A stretch of 64,000 nucleotides of DNA from Insolitispirillum peregrinum (GTDB taxonomy: Bacteria > Pseudomonadota > Alphaproteobacteria > Rhodospirillales > Rhodospirillaceae). The notes beneath the pieces are model-generated. The model did no database searches and was not told the origin of the DNA. It saw only the letters and a list, made by a program, of their open reading frames with translations. The position numbers were made by a program, and so were the translations under genes. Shown here piece after piece: positions 26,429 through 36,080 of this stretch. The stretch spans positions 1 to 64,000 of the forward strand of contig NZ_FTOA01000001.1 in the NCBI RefSeq assembly GCF_900156605.1. Reading direction: 5' to 3'. Position 1 is the first letter of the stretch, and every line of letters starts with the position of its first letter.

Positions 26429-29400
26429 TTGACCCTCGCTTCTTCCGCTCTTCCCCTGCATGCCAGCTTTGGCTCGTTCCCCCATCCGCTGCCGCCCCAT
26501 CGTGGACTGCGGGCGGGATTGCCGCTTCCCCACGCGGCGGCGTCGCTGGCGGTGGCGCTGGAACGCTGGCTGGAAAATGCCACCCGCAGCGATGATCCGG
26601 CGGTGCAGTCACTGCTGCAGGCCGCCGTTGCCGACGGCTCGCCGTATCTGCCGTATCTGGCCGCCCTGTTCGGCAACAGCCCCTATCTGACCCTGTGTGC
26701 GCTGAAAGACCCGGCCTATCTGTGCGAGGTACTGGCACAAGGACCGGATGCGGCGTGGCAGGATCTGCAGACAAACGTTCGCAATACCCTGTTCGGGGAA
26801 AAGGACATCGCCCGCCTGATGAAGGGCCTGCGGGTCGGCAAGCGGCGGCTGGCGTTGCTGAGCGGTCTGGCCGACATCTCGCATGCCTGGAGCCTGGAGC
26901 AGGTGACGGGCGCGCTGTCCACCTATGCCGCGCTGGCACTGGATCTGGCGGCAACGCACCTGCTGCGCGACGGGGCCGAGGGTGGGCATATCGTGCTGCC
27001 TCATCCTGACCAGCCGTGCAAGGACAGCGGTTTTGTGGTGCTGGGGATGGGCAAGCTGGGGGCGGGCGAACTGAATTATTCGTCCGACATTGATATCATT
27101 TGCTTGTATGACTACGATAAAATCACCTATGTCGGGCGCAAGTCAGTCAGCGAATTTTTTGTCCGCCTGACCAAAACGCTGGTGCGGATCATGGACGAGC
27201 GCACCGCTGACGGCTATGTGTTCCGCACCGATCTGCGCTTGCGCCCTGATCCCGGTTCAACGGCGGTCTGCATTTCGACCGTTGCCGCCGAAGCCTATTA
27301 CGAGAGCTTTGGCCAGAACTGGGAACGGGCGGCGATGATCAAGGTGCGCGCTCTGGCCGGGGATCTGGAACGGGGGGACGAATTCGTCCGCCATCTGCGG
27401 CCCTTTGTCTGGCGCAAGTCGCTGGATTTCTATGCCATTCAGGACATCCATTCAATCAAGCGCCAGATCAACGCCCACAAGGGATGCGGGGTGGTGGCGG
27501 TGGCCGGTCACAACATCAAACTGGGGCGGGGCGGCATTCGTGAAATCGAGTTCTTTGCCCAGACCCAGCAATTGATCTGGGGCGGGCGTGAGCCGGGAAC
27601 CCGCACCTCGCGCACGCTGGAAGCCTTGCAGGCGCTGGTCGAGCACAGCCACGTCAAGCCGCAGGTGGCCGCCGAACTGACCGTTGCCTATCGCTTCCTG
27701 CGCACCCTCGAACATCGTTTGCAGATGATCGACGACGCCCAGACCCAGACCTTGCCCGCCGACCCGGACCGGCTGCTGCATCTGGCGGCCTTTATGGGCT
27801 TTGAAGACCTCGACAGCTTTGATCAGGCGGTGCGCTCCACGCTGTGTCTGGTCGAAAGCCATTATGCCGATTTGTTTGAAGAAGCCCCCGACCTGTCGAG
27901 CGATGTCGGCAATCTGGTGTTTACCGGGGCGGAAGATGATCCCGATACCCTGCGGACGCTGGGCGAAATGGGGTTCAGCAATGTGGCGGGCATTGCGGCC
28001 ACCGTGCGCGGCTGGCACCATGGCCGCTATCGGGCTCTGCGCTCGACCCGCGCCAAGGAGCTGTTGACCGAGCTGTTGCCATCCTTGCTGAAGGCGCTGG
28101 GCAAGACCTCGCAGCCCGATCAGGCGTTCATGCATTTTGACGATTTCCTCGGCCAGCTTCCCGCCGGAGTGCAGATTTTCTCGGTGTTCCACGCCAATCC
28201 CAGTCTGCTGGATCTGGTGGCGGTGATCATGGGCGATGCGCCGCGTCTGGCCCACATTCTGGCCCGCCGCAGCAATACCCTGGATGCGGTGATGGCGCCG
28301 GGGTTCTTTGATACTCCGCTTGGCCGTGACGATCTGGCCACCGAACTCGATCAACTGGTGGCACAGTCGGCAGCCTATGAAGAAACGCTGGACCTGTGTC
28401 GCCTGTGGGCCAACAGCCACAAGTTCCAGATCGGCGTGCAGACCCTGCAACAACTGTTGACCGCCCGACAGGCCGGGGAAGCCCTGACCGCAGTGGCCGA
28501 TGTGGTGCTGTCGCGCCTGTTGACCGCCACCAGTGCCGAATTTGCCCGTACCCATGGCGAAATTCCCGGCGGCGGGTTCTGTGTGATTGCGATGGGCAAG
28601 ATGGGCGGGCGGGAAATGACTGCCACCTCGGACCTTGACCTGATCACCGTCTATGAGGTGAGCGGCGATGCCGAGCAGTCCGATGGCCGGCGTCCGCTGT
28701 CACGGGCGGATTATTACATCCGTCTGACCCAGCGGTTCATCAACGGCATCACCGCCCTGACCCGCGAGGGATCATTGTACGAGGTGGACATGCGCCTGCG
28801 TCCGTCGGGGTCCAAGGGGCCGCTGGCGGTCAGCCTGACCTCGTTCATCAAGTACAACAACGAAGACGCCTGGACGTGGGAACATCTGGCGCTGACCCGC
28901 GCGCGGGTGGTCTGTGGCGATCCGCTGCTCCAGGGCAGGATCGAGGCTGCGGTGCAGGAGGTGCTGTGCCGTCCGCGCGACCCGGACAAGCTGCTGGTCG
29001 ATGTCGCCAACATGCGCGCCCTGATGGCGCGGGAACGCAAACCGGCGAGTATCTTTGACGTCAAGCTGACCCGTGGCGGTCTGGTCGATATCGAGTTTCT
29101 GGTGCAGTACCTGATCCTGCGCCATGGCACGCAGCACCCGGCGATTGCGCGGGCCAATGTGGCTGATGCGCTGCTGGCCCTGCGGGAGGCCGGGTTGTTG
29201 ACCGCCGACCAGCTCGCGGTGCTGGATCAGGCGCATTGCCTGTGGCTGGAACTGCAAGGGATCATCCGCCACATGGTCGAAGGCGCGTTTGATCCGGCGC
29301 AAGCTTCGGACGGGCTGCGTCACCGGCTGGCACAGGCGGCGAGCCTCGCCAGTTTTGAGCAATTGCAGCAGCACATGGAGCAGACGTATGGTGCGGTATA

Positions 29401-29473
29401 CGCTGTCTTTGGCGCGCTGATCGAAACCCCCGCCGACGCTGCCCGTCTTCGTACCGACAGCGCGACTGCATAA
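26429..29473 (+). CDS. glnE: Bifunctional glutamine synthetase adenylyltransferase/deadenylase
   Basis: GlnE adenylylates and deadenylylates glutamine synthetase in response to PII and glutamine. The 1014 residues show two nucleotidyltransferase domains: the N-terminal one with GMGKLGAGELNYSSDIDII near residue 210 and the C-terminal one with AMGKMGGREMTATSDLDLI near 725. Each is followed by a helical GlnE-type domain. The only in-frame start at a suitable place is TTG at 26429, with AGGGA 9 bases upstream; no early in-frame ATG exists. It is 14 bases upstream of bcp, probably in one operon. Confidence 0.95.
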   Translation: MTLASSALPLHASFGSFPHPLPPHRGLRAGLPLPHAAASLAVALERWLENATRSDDPAVQSLLQAAVADGSPYLPYLAALFGNSPYLTLCALKDPAYLCEVLAQGPDAAWQDLQTNVRNTLFGEKDIARLMKGLRVGKRRLALLSGLADISHAWSLEQVTGALSTYAALALDLAATHLLRDGAEGGHIVLPHPDQPCKDSGFVVLGMGKLGAGELNYSSDIDIICLYDYDKITYVGRKSVSEFFVRLTKTLVRIMDERTADGYVFRTDLRLRPDPGSTAVCISTVAAEAYYESFGQNWERAAMIKVRALAGDLERGDEFVRHLRPFVWRKSLDFYAIQDIHSIKRQINAHKGCGVVAVAGHNIKLGRGGIREIEFFAQTQQLIWGGREPGTRTSRTLEALQALVEHSHVKPQVAAELTVAYRFLRTLEHRLQMIDDAQTQTLPADPDRLLHLAAFMGFEDLDSFDQAVRSTLCLVESHYADLFEEAPDLSSDVGNLVFTGAEDDPDTLRTLGEMGFSNVAGIAATVRGWHHGRYRALRSTRAKELLTELLPSLLKALGKTSQPDQAFMHFDDFLGQLPAGVQIFSVFHANPSLLDLVAVIMGDAPRLAHILARRSNTLDAVMAPGFFDTPLGRDDLATELDQLVAQSAAYEETLDLCRLWANSHKFQIGVQTLQQLLTARQAGEALTAVADVVLSRLLTATSAEFARTHGEIPGGGFCVIAMGKMGGREMTATSDLDLITVYEVSGDAEQSDGRRPLSRADYYIRLTQRFINGITALTREGSLYEVDMRLRPSGSKGPLAVSLTSFIKYNNEDAWTWEHLALTRARVVCGDPLLQGRIEAAVQEVLCRPRDPDKLLVDVANMRALMARERKPASIFDVKLTRGGLVDIEFLVQYLILRHGTQHPAIARANVADALLALREAGLLTADQLAVLDQAHCLWLELQGIIRHMVEGAFDPAQASDGLRHRLAQAASLASFEQLQQHMEQTYGAVYAVFGALIETPADAARLRTDSATA

Positions 29474-29487
29474 AGGAGTTTGCAAAC

Positions 29488-29955
29488 ATGGCGATAGAGA
29501 TCGGGGCTGCGGCTCCTTCCTTTGACCTGCCAGTCAATGGCGGCGGACGTTTTGCCCTGGCCGAGCAGCTGGGCAAGCCGGTGGTGCTGTATTTTTACCC
29601 CAAGGATTTGACCTCGGGCTGCATCAAGGAAGCCGAAAGCTTCCGTGATCTGCACGCCGAGTTTCAGGCCGCAGGCGCGGTGGTGGTGGGGGCCTCGCGC
29701 GATCCGGTCAAAAAGCATGACCAGTTCGTCAGCAAGTACGATCTGCCGTTCCCGCTGCTGGCCGACGAAGAGGGCAGCCTGTGCGAAGCCTATGGCGTGT
29801 GGGTGGAAAAGTCGATGTATGGCCGCAGCTATATGGGCATCGAGCGCACCACGGTGCTGATTGGCCGTGACGGGCGGGTGGCACAGGTCTGGCCGAAGGT
29901 AAAGGTCGCCGGACACGCTGCCGCAGTGCTGGAAGCGGTCAAGTCACTGGGGTAA
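29488..29955 (+). CDS. bcp: Peroxiredoxin, Bcp/PrxQ family
   Basis: A 155-residue thiol peroxidase that reduces peroxides in the cytoplasm. The peroxidatic cysteine is C45 in PKDLTSGC, which fits the PxxxTxxC signature, although the usual PGCT is SGCI here. E. coli Bcp has a resolving Cys five residues later; that Cys is absent (GCIKEAES). The conserved C99 (SLCEAYG) remains. The protein may therefore work as a 1-Cys enzyme or use a different resolving thiol. Start ATG has GGAG 9 bases upstream. It is probably cotranscribed with glnE. Confidence 0.93.
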   Translation: MAIEIGAAAPSFDLPVNGGGRFALAEQLGKPVVLYFYPKDLTSGCIKEAESFRDLHAEFQAAGAVVVGASRDPVKKHDQFVSKYDLPFPLLADEEGSLCEAYGVWVEKSMYGRSYMGIERTTVLIGRDGRVAQVWPKVKVAGHAAAVLEAVKSLG

Positions 29956-29960
29956 AAAAG

Positions 29961-30008
29961 AAAAAGGGCGTTTTCAGGCTGTCTGACCAACCGGAAAACG
30001 CCCTTTTT
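29961..30008. terminator. Bidirectional terminator between bcp and the MCP gene
   Basis: AAAAAGGGCGTTTTC pairs with GAAAACGCCCTTTTT over 15 bp around an 18-base loop, giving A and T tracts on both sides. It serves the convergent bcp and chemoreceptor genes. Confidence 0.88.
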
Positions 30009-30012
30009 GTTG

Positions 30013-32094
30013 TTATGCCGCCTGCAGGTTGGCGAGGAACGAGTCCACCTGCGCCGACAGGGCGCGGGCATCCTGCGCCAGCCGCTGCGAGGCTTCGAGC
30101 ACCGTTTCCGCCCCGTGATGGCTGTCGGCGGCGCGGTCCTTCACGCTGCTGATGGCACTGGAAACTTCGCTGGTGCCGTCGGCCACCTGACAGATGCTGC
30201 GGCTGATTTCCTCGGTCGCACTCTTCTGCTGCTCCACCGCTTGTGCGATTTCCTGGCAGATTTCACTGATTTCGCTGATGGTTTCCCCGATCGAGCCAAT
30301 GGCCTGAATGGCTTCGCTGGACGACTGCTGCACCGCTTCCACCTGTGCGCTGATTTCGCCGGTGGCGCTGGCGGTCTGGCTGGCCAGTTGCTTGACCTCG
30401 TTGGCCACCACGGCAAAGCCCTTGCCGGCATCTCCGGCGCGGGCGGCTTCGATGGTGGCGTTCAGGGCCAGCAGGTTGGTCTGGCTGGCGATGGCGTTGA
30501 TCAGGGTGATGGCTTCGCCAATCTTGCTGGCCGCGCTGGACAGCCGTTCCATGGTGACCTGATTGCGGTTGACCTGCTCGACCGCCTGATTGGCGATGTC
30601 GGCGGAAACCGACACCTGTTCCCGGATGATGGCAATCGAGCGGGCCATTTCCGTACTGGCGGCGGTCACTGTCTGCACGTTGGTGCTGGCCTGCCCGGCG
30701 GCATACGAAGCGGTGGAGGAGTCCTGCGATACCGAGGTGGCGCTTTCCGCCATCTGGCCTGCCTGTGACTGCATGGCGTGGGCACTGTTGGCAACCGATC
30801 CGACCAGTTCGCCGACGTGGCGGCGGAAGGTTTCGGCCATCGACACCAGCAGACGCTTGCGGTCTTCGCTGGCTTTCTGTTCCTGCTGGCGGGTCTGTTC
30901 TTCCATCGCACGCACGGCGAGGGCATGACTTTTGAATACTTCGACGGCGCGGGCCATGGCGCCCATTTCATCGCCGCGCTTGCTGCCGCGAATTTCGGTG
31001 GTGAGATCGCCTTCGGCCAGCCGCTTCATGGCGGCGGTCATTTGCAGCACCGGCACCGAAATCCGCCTGCCGAGGAACATGGTCAGGGCGGCAGCGATCA
31101 GCAGGATCACTCCGCCGGTGCCAATCAGCAACCAGCGGGTCTGGCGGGCATTGGCCAGAATGGTGTCTTCGGGGACCACCACCGCAAAGCCCCAAATGCC
31201 GCTGTTTTCGCTGAATTTGACCGGGATCATTTGCAGGACGTAGTTATCGCCCTTGCTGTCGGGCAGGATTGTTTCGACGGTTTCGCCTTTCTGGGTACGG
31301 GCGAAAATGTCGAGGATGTCCTTGTCGGCGACGGGTGTTCCCAGCTTGCTTTTATCCGGGGTGGCAATCCACTGGCCATTGGCCGAAATCAGCATCAGGT
31401 AACCGCTATCCAGCGGCTTGATTTTCCCCAGCATGGTGTGCAGGCGGTTCAGTCCGAGGTCAACGGTGATCACCCCGACCGATTTGCCATCAATCACCAC
31501 CGGCGAAACGGCAGAGGTCATCAGCACCGTTTCCCCGCCGACCAGATCGGCGTAAGGGGCGGTGAAGGTGTCCTTCTGGCTTTTCATCGGGGTGTTGTAC
31601 CACTCGTCTTCGGCAGCATCACCGGTCATGGGGGAAATTTCGACCTGAGTGTGGCCGCTGTCATCACGGGTGGCGTACATCAGATAACGCCCGTTTTCGT
31701 CCCCCAGCGGGGTACCGCGGGCGGCGGCGTCCTGACCGTCGAAATTCGGTTCGAAGCCACCGTAAAAACCGGTCAGTTCCTTGTGGTCTTCGAGGGTATT
31801 GAGCAGGACGCGCGAGAAGATCTGTCGGTCAAAGGCCTTTTCCTTCAGCAGGGTGGCGGTCATCACCGACGCCTGCCGGGCCATGTGCGAGGCTTCTTCG
31901 AAATAGCGGATAACCGAGGCGACTTCGCTGGTGGCAAGTCCTCGCATTTGCTGAGAAGCCGAATGACGGGCTTCGTTGAACTGAATGGTGCTGGTCACAC
32001 CAATCAGCACTAATAACCCTAAAATAATCACGCTCAGCATCGGCAAGGCGATCTGAAGCCGGATTGGCAGACGTTCAGCAAATTGGGACAACAT
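30013..32094 (-). CDS. Methyl-accepting chemotaxis protein with dCache sensor
   Basis: A 693-residue transmembrane chemoreceptor. A first helix (about 12-35) is followed by a periplasmic dCache_1 ligand-binding domain (about 40-310, with [13 protein letters not shown] and [12 protein letters not shown]). A second helix lies at about 322-345, then HAMP, then the methyl-accepting signalling domain. The hairpin tip in the last third reads [20 protein letters not shown]. The start at 32094 is set by GGGGAG five bases upstream. dCache_1 domains often bind amino acids or organic acids; the ligand is unknown. No other che genes are nearby. Confidence 0.93.
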   Translation of the reverse strand: MLSQFAERLPIRLQIALPMLSVIILGLLVLIGVTSTIQFNEARHSASQQMRGLATSEVASVIRYFEEASHMARQASVMTATLLKEKAFDRQIFSRVLLNTLEDHKELTGFYGGFEPNFDGQDAAARGTPLGDENGRYLMYATRDDSGHTQVEISPMTGDAAEDEWYNTPMKSQKDTFTAPYADLVGGETVLMTSAVSPVVIDGKSVGVITVDLGLNRLHTMLGKIKPLDSGYLMLISANGQWIATPDKSKLGTPVADKDILDIFARTQKGETVETILPDSKGDNYVLQMIPVKFSENSGIWGFAVVVPEDTILANARQTRWLLIGTGGVILLIAAALTMFLGRRISVPVLQMTAAMKRLAEGDLTTEIRGSKRGDEMGAMARAVEVFKSHALAVRAMEEQTRQQEQKASEDRKRLLVSMAETFRRHVGELVGSVANSAHAMQSQAGQMAESATSVSQDSSTASYAAGQASTNVQTVTAASTEMARSIAIIREQVSVSADIANQAVEQVNRNQVTMERLSSAASKIGEAITLINAIASQTNLLALNATIEAARAGDAGKGFAVVANEVKQLASQTASATGEISAQVEAVQQSSSEAIQAIGSIGETISEISEICQEIAQAVEQQKSATEEISRSICQVADGTSEVSSAISSVKDRAADSHHGAETVLEASQRLAQDARALSAQVDSFLANLQAA

Positions 32095-32473
32095 GATCAC
32101 TCCCCACCCATCGCAGTTCAGGCGAGAGTGGGAGATTGCTTTTAAAGGTGCAATAGAGATTTATACCAATAAGGGTAAAAAAATGACGAAAATTACCCAT
32201 AAATGGGGATTTTTCAGCGATGTCTGATTGAGGTGCCTTGATAATGTGATCAAAATTTTGGGGCTGGGATGCAGGATTACTGCTCTTGTGCTTTTGGAGT
32301 ATTGTGTACAGTATAGATAATTATAACCAAGATTGTTGTGGTTCAACGCTTTCTGTGATCGTCATCACAGTATGCTGGAATGTTCTTCTTTTGCAGGAAC
32401 ATTTTGACGTGCCACAGTGGGTGTGGCCAAAATCGTGCCCCTGTTTTGCGCTCGCTGCTCCGGGGTCCTGTCC
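32095..32473. other. AT-rich intergenic region between divergent MCP and hydrolase genes
   Basis: Roughly 380 bases of AT-rich DNA that must contain the promoters of both divergent genes. I see no strong inverted repeat or RNA structure. Small open frames in it have no coding features. Confidence 0.4.
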
Positions 32474-33457
32474 ATGCGTTGTCTGCTTTGCCTGCTGGCA
32501 TTCTGGGGTGTTCTGTGCAGCGCTGATGTGTCGGCATCGCCGTTTCACGCTGGCATCGCCAAGCTGGGTAGGGCTGATGCGGCAGGATCGGCTGACGTCA
32601 TTGTGTGGTATCCCTCGGAAGCAGAGGAAAGCCGCTGGCAGGCTGGTCCTTTTGAGATCGCGGCCAGTCTGGATGCTCCGGTGGCAGGGGGGCGATTTCC
32701 GGTTGTTCTGCTGTCCCACGGCCGACAGGGCGGTCCCCTGAATCACCGTCAACTGGCGGTATCGCTGGCGCGCGAGGGATTTGTCGTTGTTGCCCCGACG
32801 CATATGGGTGACGCTGCGGGCAAGCCGTTGGCCAGCAGTCAGGCTCAGGTGCTGATGGACCGCCCACAGCAAGCAATTGCCGCCCTGGATGCGCTCCTGC
32901 ACGACGACCGTTTTGCATCCCGCGCGGACCCTGATCGTGTCGGGATGATTGGCTATTCTGCAGGGGGCTATACCGCTCTTGTGCTTGCTGGCGCACGGCC
33001 GGATTTTGTCCTTGCGGATATCTATTGCGAGACCCCACCCGGTACAGAAGACGGAGCCTGCCGGGCCGGGGGGTCGGCGCCTGTATCGGCGGATCTGGCT
33101 GCGTGGATTGCCCCCACCGAGCCGCGTCTGAAGGCGCTGGTTTTGTTGGACCCGCTGGCAATCATGTTCGATGCCGCTGGTCTTGCCCCTGTTGGCATCC
33201 CCATCCTGCTGTATCGGCCTCAGGACGACAGCTATATGGCGGCGGCGGGCAATGCGCTGATGCTGGCCCATGCCTTGCCGACCTCGCCACAGGTCGCCGT
33301 GGTACCGGGACAGCATTTTGTGTTTGTCGATCCCTGCCCGGAGGCCATCACCGCCGAGGTGCCTTTGGTCTGCCGTGATCAGCCCGACGTTGACCGGGCT
33401 GCGATCCATCGCAGGCTGGAGCGCGAGATTGCCGCATTTCTGGCCGAGACTCTCTGA
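32474..33457 (+). CDS. Exported alpha/beta hydrolase (dienelactone hydrolase/PAF-acetylhydrolase-like)
   Basis: A 327-residue alpha/beta hydrolase with a signal peptide (RCLLCLLAFWGVLCSADVSA), so it is exported to the periplasm. The oxyanion region is VVLLSHGRQGG. The nucleophile elbow is GYSAGG, an Asp is in LDPLAI, and the catalytic His is in GQHFVF. This layout resembles proteins annotated as predicted dienelactone hydrolases, related to PAF acetylhydrolase. The ATG at 32474 is chosen because it begins the signal peptide. The natural ester substrate is unknown, and there is no operon partner. Confidence 0.8.
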   Translation: MRCLLCLLAFWGVLCSADVSASPFHAGIAKLGRADAAGSADVIVWYPSEAEESRWQAGPFEIAASLDAPVAGGRFPVVLLSHGRQGGPLNHRQLAVSLAREGFVVVAPTHMGDAAGKPLASSQAQVLMDRPQQAIAALDALLHDDRFASRADPDRVGMIGYSAGGYTALVLAGARPDFVLADIYCETPPGTEDGACRAGGSAPVSADLAAWIAPTEPRLKALVLLDPLAIMFDAAGLAPVGIPILLYRPQDDSYMAAAGNALMLAHALPTSPQVAVVPGQHFVFVDPCPEAITAEVPLVCRDQPDVDRAAIHRRLEREIAAFLAETL

Positions 33458-33490
33458 TGGCGGACAGTATGCGACAGTTCCTGAAAAAGA

Positions 33491-33556
33491 GTGGGCTATC
33501 GCAGCGCTCCACGTCCTTGTTCCCAAACTGTCGTCTCTTGTGACCTGACGCAGGCA
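33491..33556. repeat. Copy of a dispersed intergenic hairpin repeat (diverged)
   Basis: The segment GCAGCGCTCCACGTCCTTGTT followed later by TGACGCAGGC matches the intergenic segment at 57745-57800. The hairpin arm GCTCCAC is kept, but the left arm is partly degraded (GTGGGCTATC). It lies between the convergent hydrolase and PACE genes. Confidence 0.5.
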
Positions 33557-33563
33557 GGCTGCT

Positions 33564-33980
33564 TCAGGCCGCCGAGGCAGGCAGGCCGAACATCTTGTCA
33601 AAGGCCAGATTGAACACAAAGGTGTAGACCAGAAACAGCATCAGCAGGGAAATGTCCATCATCAGGGCTTCCCACAGGGAAACCTGCAACAGCCAGGCGA
33701 ACAGGGGTACGAGGAAAAAGGTCAGGCCGCCTTCAAAGCCGATGGCGTGGACGACCCGCCGCAGCAGGCTGCGCCCGCGCACGGTTTGACGGGATTCCCA
33801 TCGTTCAAAGGCCGAGGTGAACACCCAGTTCCATGCCAGTGCAATGGCCGAAGACAGGACGGCGGTCAGTCCCGATGTCTCGCTTTCATGGCCGAGGGCG
33901 ATCATGGCGGCGGAGGTCATGGCAATGGCGATGATCTCGTACAGGATGACATAGACGATACGGCGAACGCGCGGGGACAT
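33564..33980 (-). CDS. PACE-family efflux transporter (AceI-like)
   Basis: A 138-residue protein with four transmembrane helices arranged as two tandem bacterial transmembrane pair domains, the architecture of PACE transporters. These export biocides such as chlorhexidine and probably natural short diamines. The conserved acidic residue E15, required for function in AceI, is present at exactly residue 15 (YVILYEIIAI). The ATG at 33980 has GAGG 7 bases upstream. The longer open frame runs through the tRNA and is not used. Confidence 0.87.
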   Translation of the reverse strand: MSPRVRRIVYVILYEIIAIAMTSAAMIALGHESETSGLTAVLSSAIALAWNWVFTSAFERWESRQTVRGRSLLRRVVHAIGFEGGLTFFLVPLFAWLLQVSLWEALMMDISLLMLFLVYTFVFNLAFDKMFGLPASAA

Positions 33981-34020
33981 GACAAAACCTCGCTCAATTG
34001 GCTGATCGGCAGCCAAATGG

Positions 34021-34053
34021 AAAACCCTCGAGACCTTTCGGTTTCGAGGGTTT
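34021..34053 (-). terminator. Terminator after tRNA-Phe
   Basis: On the minus strand AAACCCTCGAAAC and GTCTCGAGGGTTT pair just downstream of the tRNA 3' end, ending in T residues on that strand. Confidence 0.75.
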
Positions 34054-34057
34054 AAAG

Positions 34058-34133
34058 TGGTGCCCCGGGGCGGATTCGAACCACCGACACTGCGATTTTC
34101 AGTCGCATGCTCTACCAACTGAGCTACCAGGGC
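34058..34133 (-). tRNA. tRNA-Phe (GAA)
   Basis: A 76-nt cloverleaf on the minus strand. The acceptor GCCCTGG pairs with CCGGGGC, followed by ACCA. The D arm is GCTCAGTTGGTAGAGC. The anticodon stem TGCGA/TCGCA encloses the loop CTGAAAA, giving anticodon GAA (Phe). The T arm contains GGTTCGAATCC. The CCA end is encoded. A hairpin terminator follows. Confidence 0.97.
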
Positions 34134-34246
34134 CCGTTTCGACTGTCGCTGTCGCGTCATCGTCGGGAGCCCAGCTTATAAAGACTTCGGCACTGGCTGA
34201 CAATAGCTAAAATGCAGAAATGTGAACTTTTTTTTCCGGGCCTGGG

Positions 34247-35995
34247 TCAGAAGGGAAAAGCCAGTGGAATCAACCACAGTGACAGGCCGAAAACGATCAG
34301 GGTCAGCGGCCAGCCAGCCCGGCTGTAGTCGCGGAACTGGTATCCGCCCAGCCCCATGACGATGGTGTTGTTGTGGTGACCAAAGGGGGTGAGAAAGTCG
34401 GTTGATGCTCCGATGGCGACCGCCACCAGCAGCGGTGTGGGCGAAATGTGGCCTGCCTCGGCCAGACTGATGACGATTGGTCCCAGCATCAGGACGGTGG
34501 CAACATTGTTCAGGATCGGGGTGATGGCAATGGCCAGCAGCAAGGCCAGCGCCAGCAGGCCATAGGGGGTCTGGCTGAGGGGCAGCGAGGCAAGGCCTCG
34601 GGCCAGCCAGTCAGCGGTCCCGGTGCTGGCAAAGGCATCACCGAGCGGGATCAGCGCCGCCAGCAGGACCAGCACCGACCAGTCAATGCGGCGGTACAGG
34701 CTGGGCAGGTCCAGGGCTCCGATCAGAACCATGGCGACCACCGCCGCCATCAGGGCCACCGACGGGGTGGTCAGATGCAGGGTGCTGGCGAGGACCGCGA
34801 GGGCAAAGCAGGCGGTGGCCCACAGCGGGTGGCGGGGGCGAATGGCGGGATCACGCGGTGCCAGACGCAGCAGGCCGAGGTCCTCGCTGACCTTGTTCAG
34901 CGCCGGGGCCGAGCCGGACAGCATCAGCACATCGCCGGTCCCGAGGCGCATTTGCGACAGGCTGCCTTCAAAGCGGTGTCCCTGCCGCGAGATTGCCAGC
35001 AGCGACACCGCGAACCGCTGCTGCAGGTGCAGACTGTCGGCGGTGCTGCCCAGCGCGAGGCTTTGCGGCGGCAAGGTCATTTCGCAGACCTCTTCCGGCT
35101 CGCCAGCCAGATGGACAGGCGAAAACCGCACCGCGCCGGTCGCCAGCAGGGTATCAAGGACAGAGGCTTCGGCATCCAGCAGCAGGATGTCCCCGGCCTG
35201 ACAGGACCAGTCTTCCCGGCGGCCAAACAGGTGCCGTCCATCCCGCACCACGCCGTGGACCCGCACCGGGTGGCGGTGCTCGAGCTGGGGCAGAGGCAGC
35301 CCGTCCAGCGGGCTACCGGCACTGATGATGACTTCGCTGTGATAGCGTCCCAGACCGGCGCCGCCACTTGGCTCTGCGGGGGGCATGCGCTCGGGCAGGT
35401 GATGCCAGCCGACAAGGACGAGGTAGGCAATCCCGACCAAAGCAATCGGTCCACCAACCACCGCCAGATCAAACATGTCCAGCGTCTGGCCGCCGCTGTG
35501 CCGGATCATCTGGGCAATTACCAGATTGGGCGGTGTGCCGATCAGGGTGACCATTCCGCCCAGCAGGGTGGCAAAGGACAACGGGATCAGCAGCAGGGAC
35601 GGCGACAGGCCCCGACGGTTGGCGATGGCAAGGGTGGCGGGCAACAGCAGGGCCAGCGCCCCGGCGTTGTTGAGCATCGTTGACACCAGCCCGCCGCACC
35701 CACAGGTCAGGGCCAGCAGGGCGGTGGTGCCTCCCGGCAGGCGATCCAGCCACAGGGTCGCCCGGTCCAGCAAGCCGCTGCTGCCGAGAGTGCGCCCGAT
35801 CACCAGAACGGCAGCGACGCTGATCACTGCCGGATTGGCAAAGCCGGAAAAGGCGGCTTCGGTCGGGACCAGACCGGCAAGGACGGCTGTCAGCAGGGCG
35901 GTCATCGCCACCAGATCATGCCGCCAGCGTCCCCAGGCAAAGCACAGCAGGGTCAACAGCAGGATGGCACAGATGGTGAGCTGGGAGGCGGTCAT
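34247..35995 (-). CDS. SLC13/DASS-family permease with two RCK-C domains
   Basis: A 582-residue membrane transporter of the divalent anion:sodium symporter family. Two blocks of helices (about 1-200 and 395-582) flank a soluble centre with two TrkA-C/RCK-C domains (about 215-375). The repeated family motifs are visible: MLNNAGALALLLP and IGTPPNL in the first half, LNNVATVLMLGP and TPFGHHNN in the second. Bacterial members with this architecture carry sulfate, thiosulfate or organosulfur compounds, and others carry dicarboxylates. Its position next to the sulfate ABC operon (86 bases after cysA, same strand) favours a sulfur oxyanion. The substrate remains an inference. Confidence 0.85.
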   Translation of the reverse strand: MTASQLTICAILLLTLLCFAWGRWRHDLVAMTALLTAVLAGLVPTEAAFSGFANPAVISVAAVLVIGRTLGSSGLLDRATLWLDRLPGGTTALLALTCGCGGLVSTMLNNAGALALLLPATLAIANRRGLSPSLLLIPLSFATLLGGMVTLIGTPPNLVIAQMIRHSGGQTLDMFDLAVVGGPIALVGIAYLVLVGWHHLPERMPPAEPSGGAGLGRYHSEVIISAGSPLDGLPLPQLEHRHPVRVHGVVRDGRHLFGRREDWSCQAGDILLLDAEASVLDTLLATGAVRFSPVHLAGEPEEVCEMTLPPQSLALGSTADSLHLQQRFAVSLLAISRQGHRFEGSLSQMRLGTGDVLMLSGSAPALNKVSEDLGLLRLAPRDPAIRPRHPLWATACFALAVLASTLHLTTPSVALMAAVVAMVLIGALDLPSLYRRIDWSVLVLLAALIPLGDAFASTGTADWLARGLASLPLSQTPYGLLALALLLAIAITPILNNVATVLMLGPIVISLAEAGHISPTPLLVAVAIGASTDFLTPFGHHNNTIVMGLGGYQFRDYSRAGWPLTLIVFGLSLWLIPLAFPF

Positions 35996-36020
35996 GGCGG
36001 CGGAACCCTGAAATGAGCAA

Positions 36021-36053
36021 GGCCTGCCCGTCCATGATCAGAACGGGCAGGCC
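36021..36053 (-). terminator. Hairpin after cysA
   Basis: GGCCTGCCCGT and ACGGGCAGGCC form an 11-bp perfect stem with an 11-base loop between cysA and the SLC13 gene. The T run on the minus strand is weak, so it may terminate only part of the transcripts. Confidence 0.55.
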
Positions 36054-36080
36054 GGAACGGGTCCACTGTCAGGAATGATC

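Noticed and set aside
26300-26533. N-terminal extension of the AsmA-like protein
   Set aside because: It would overlap the divergent glnE start, contains no domain and precedes the membrane anchor.
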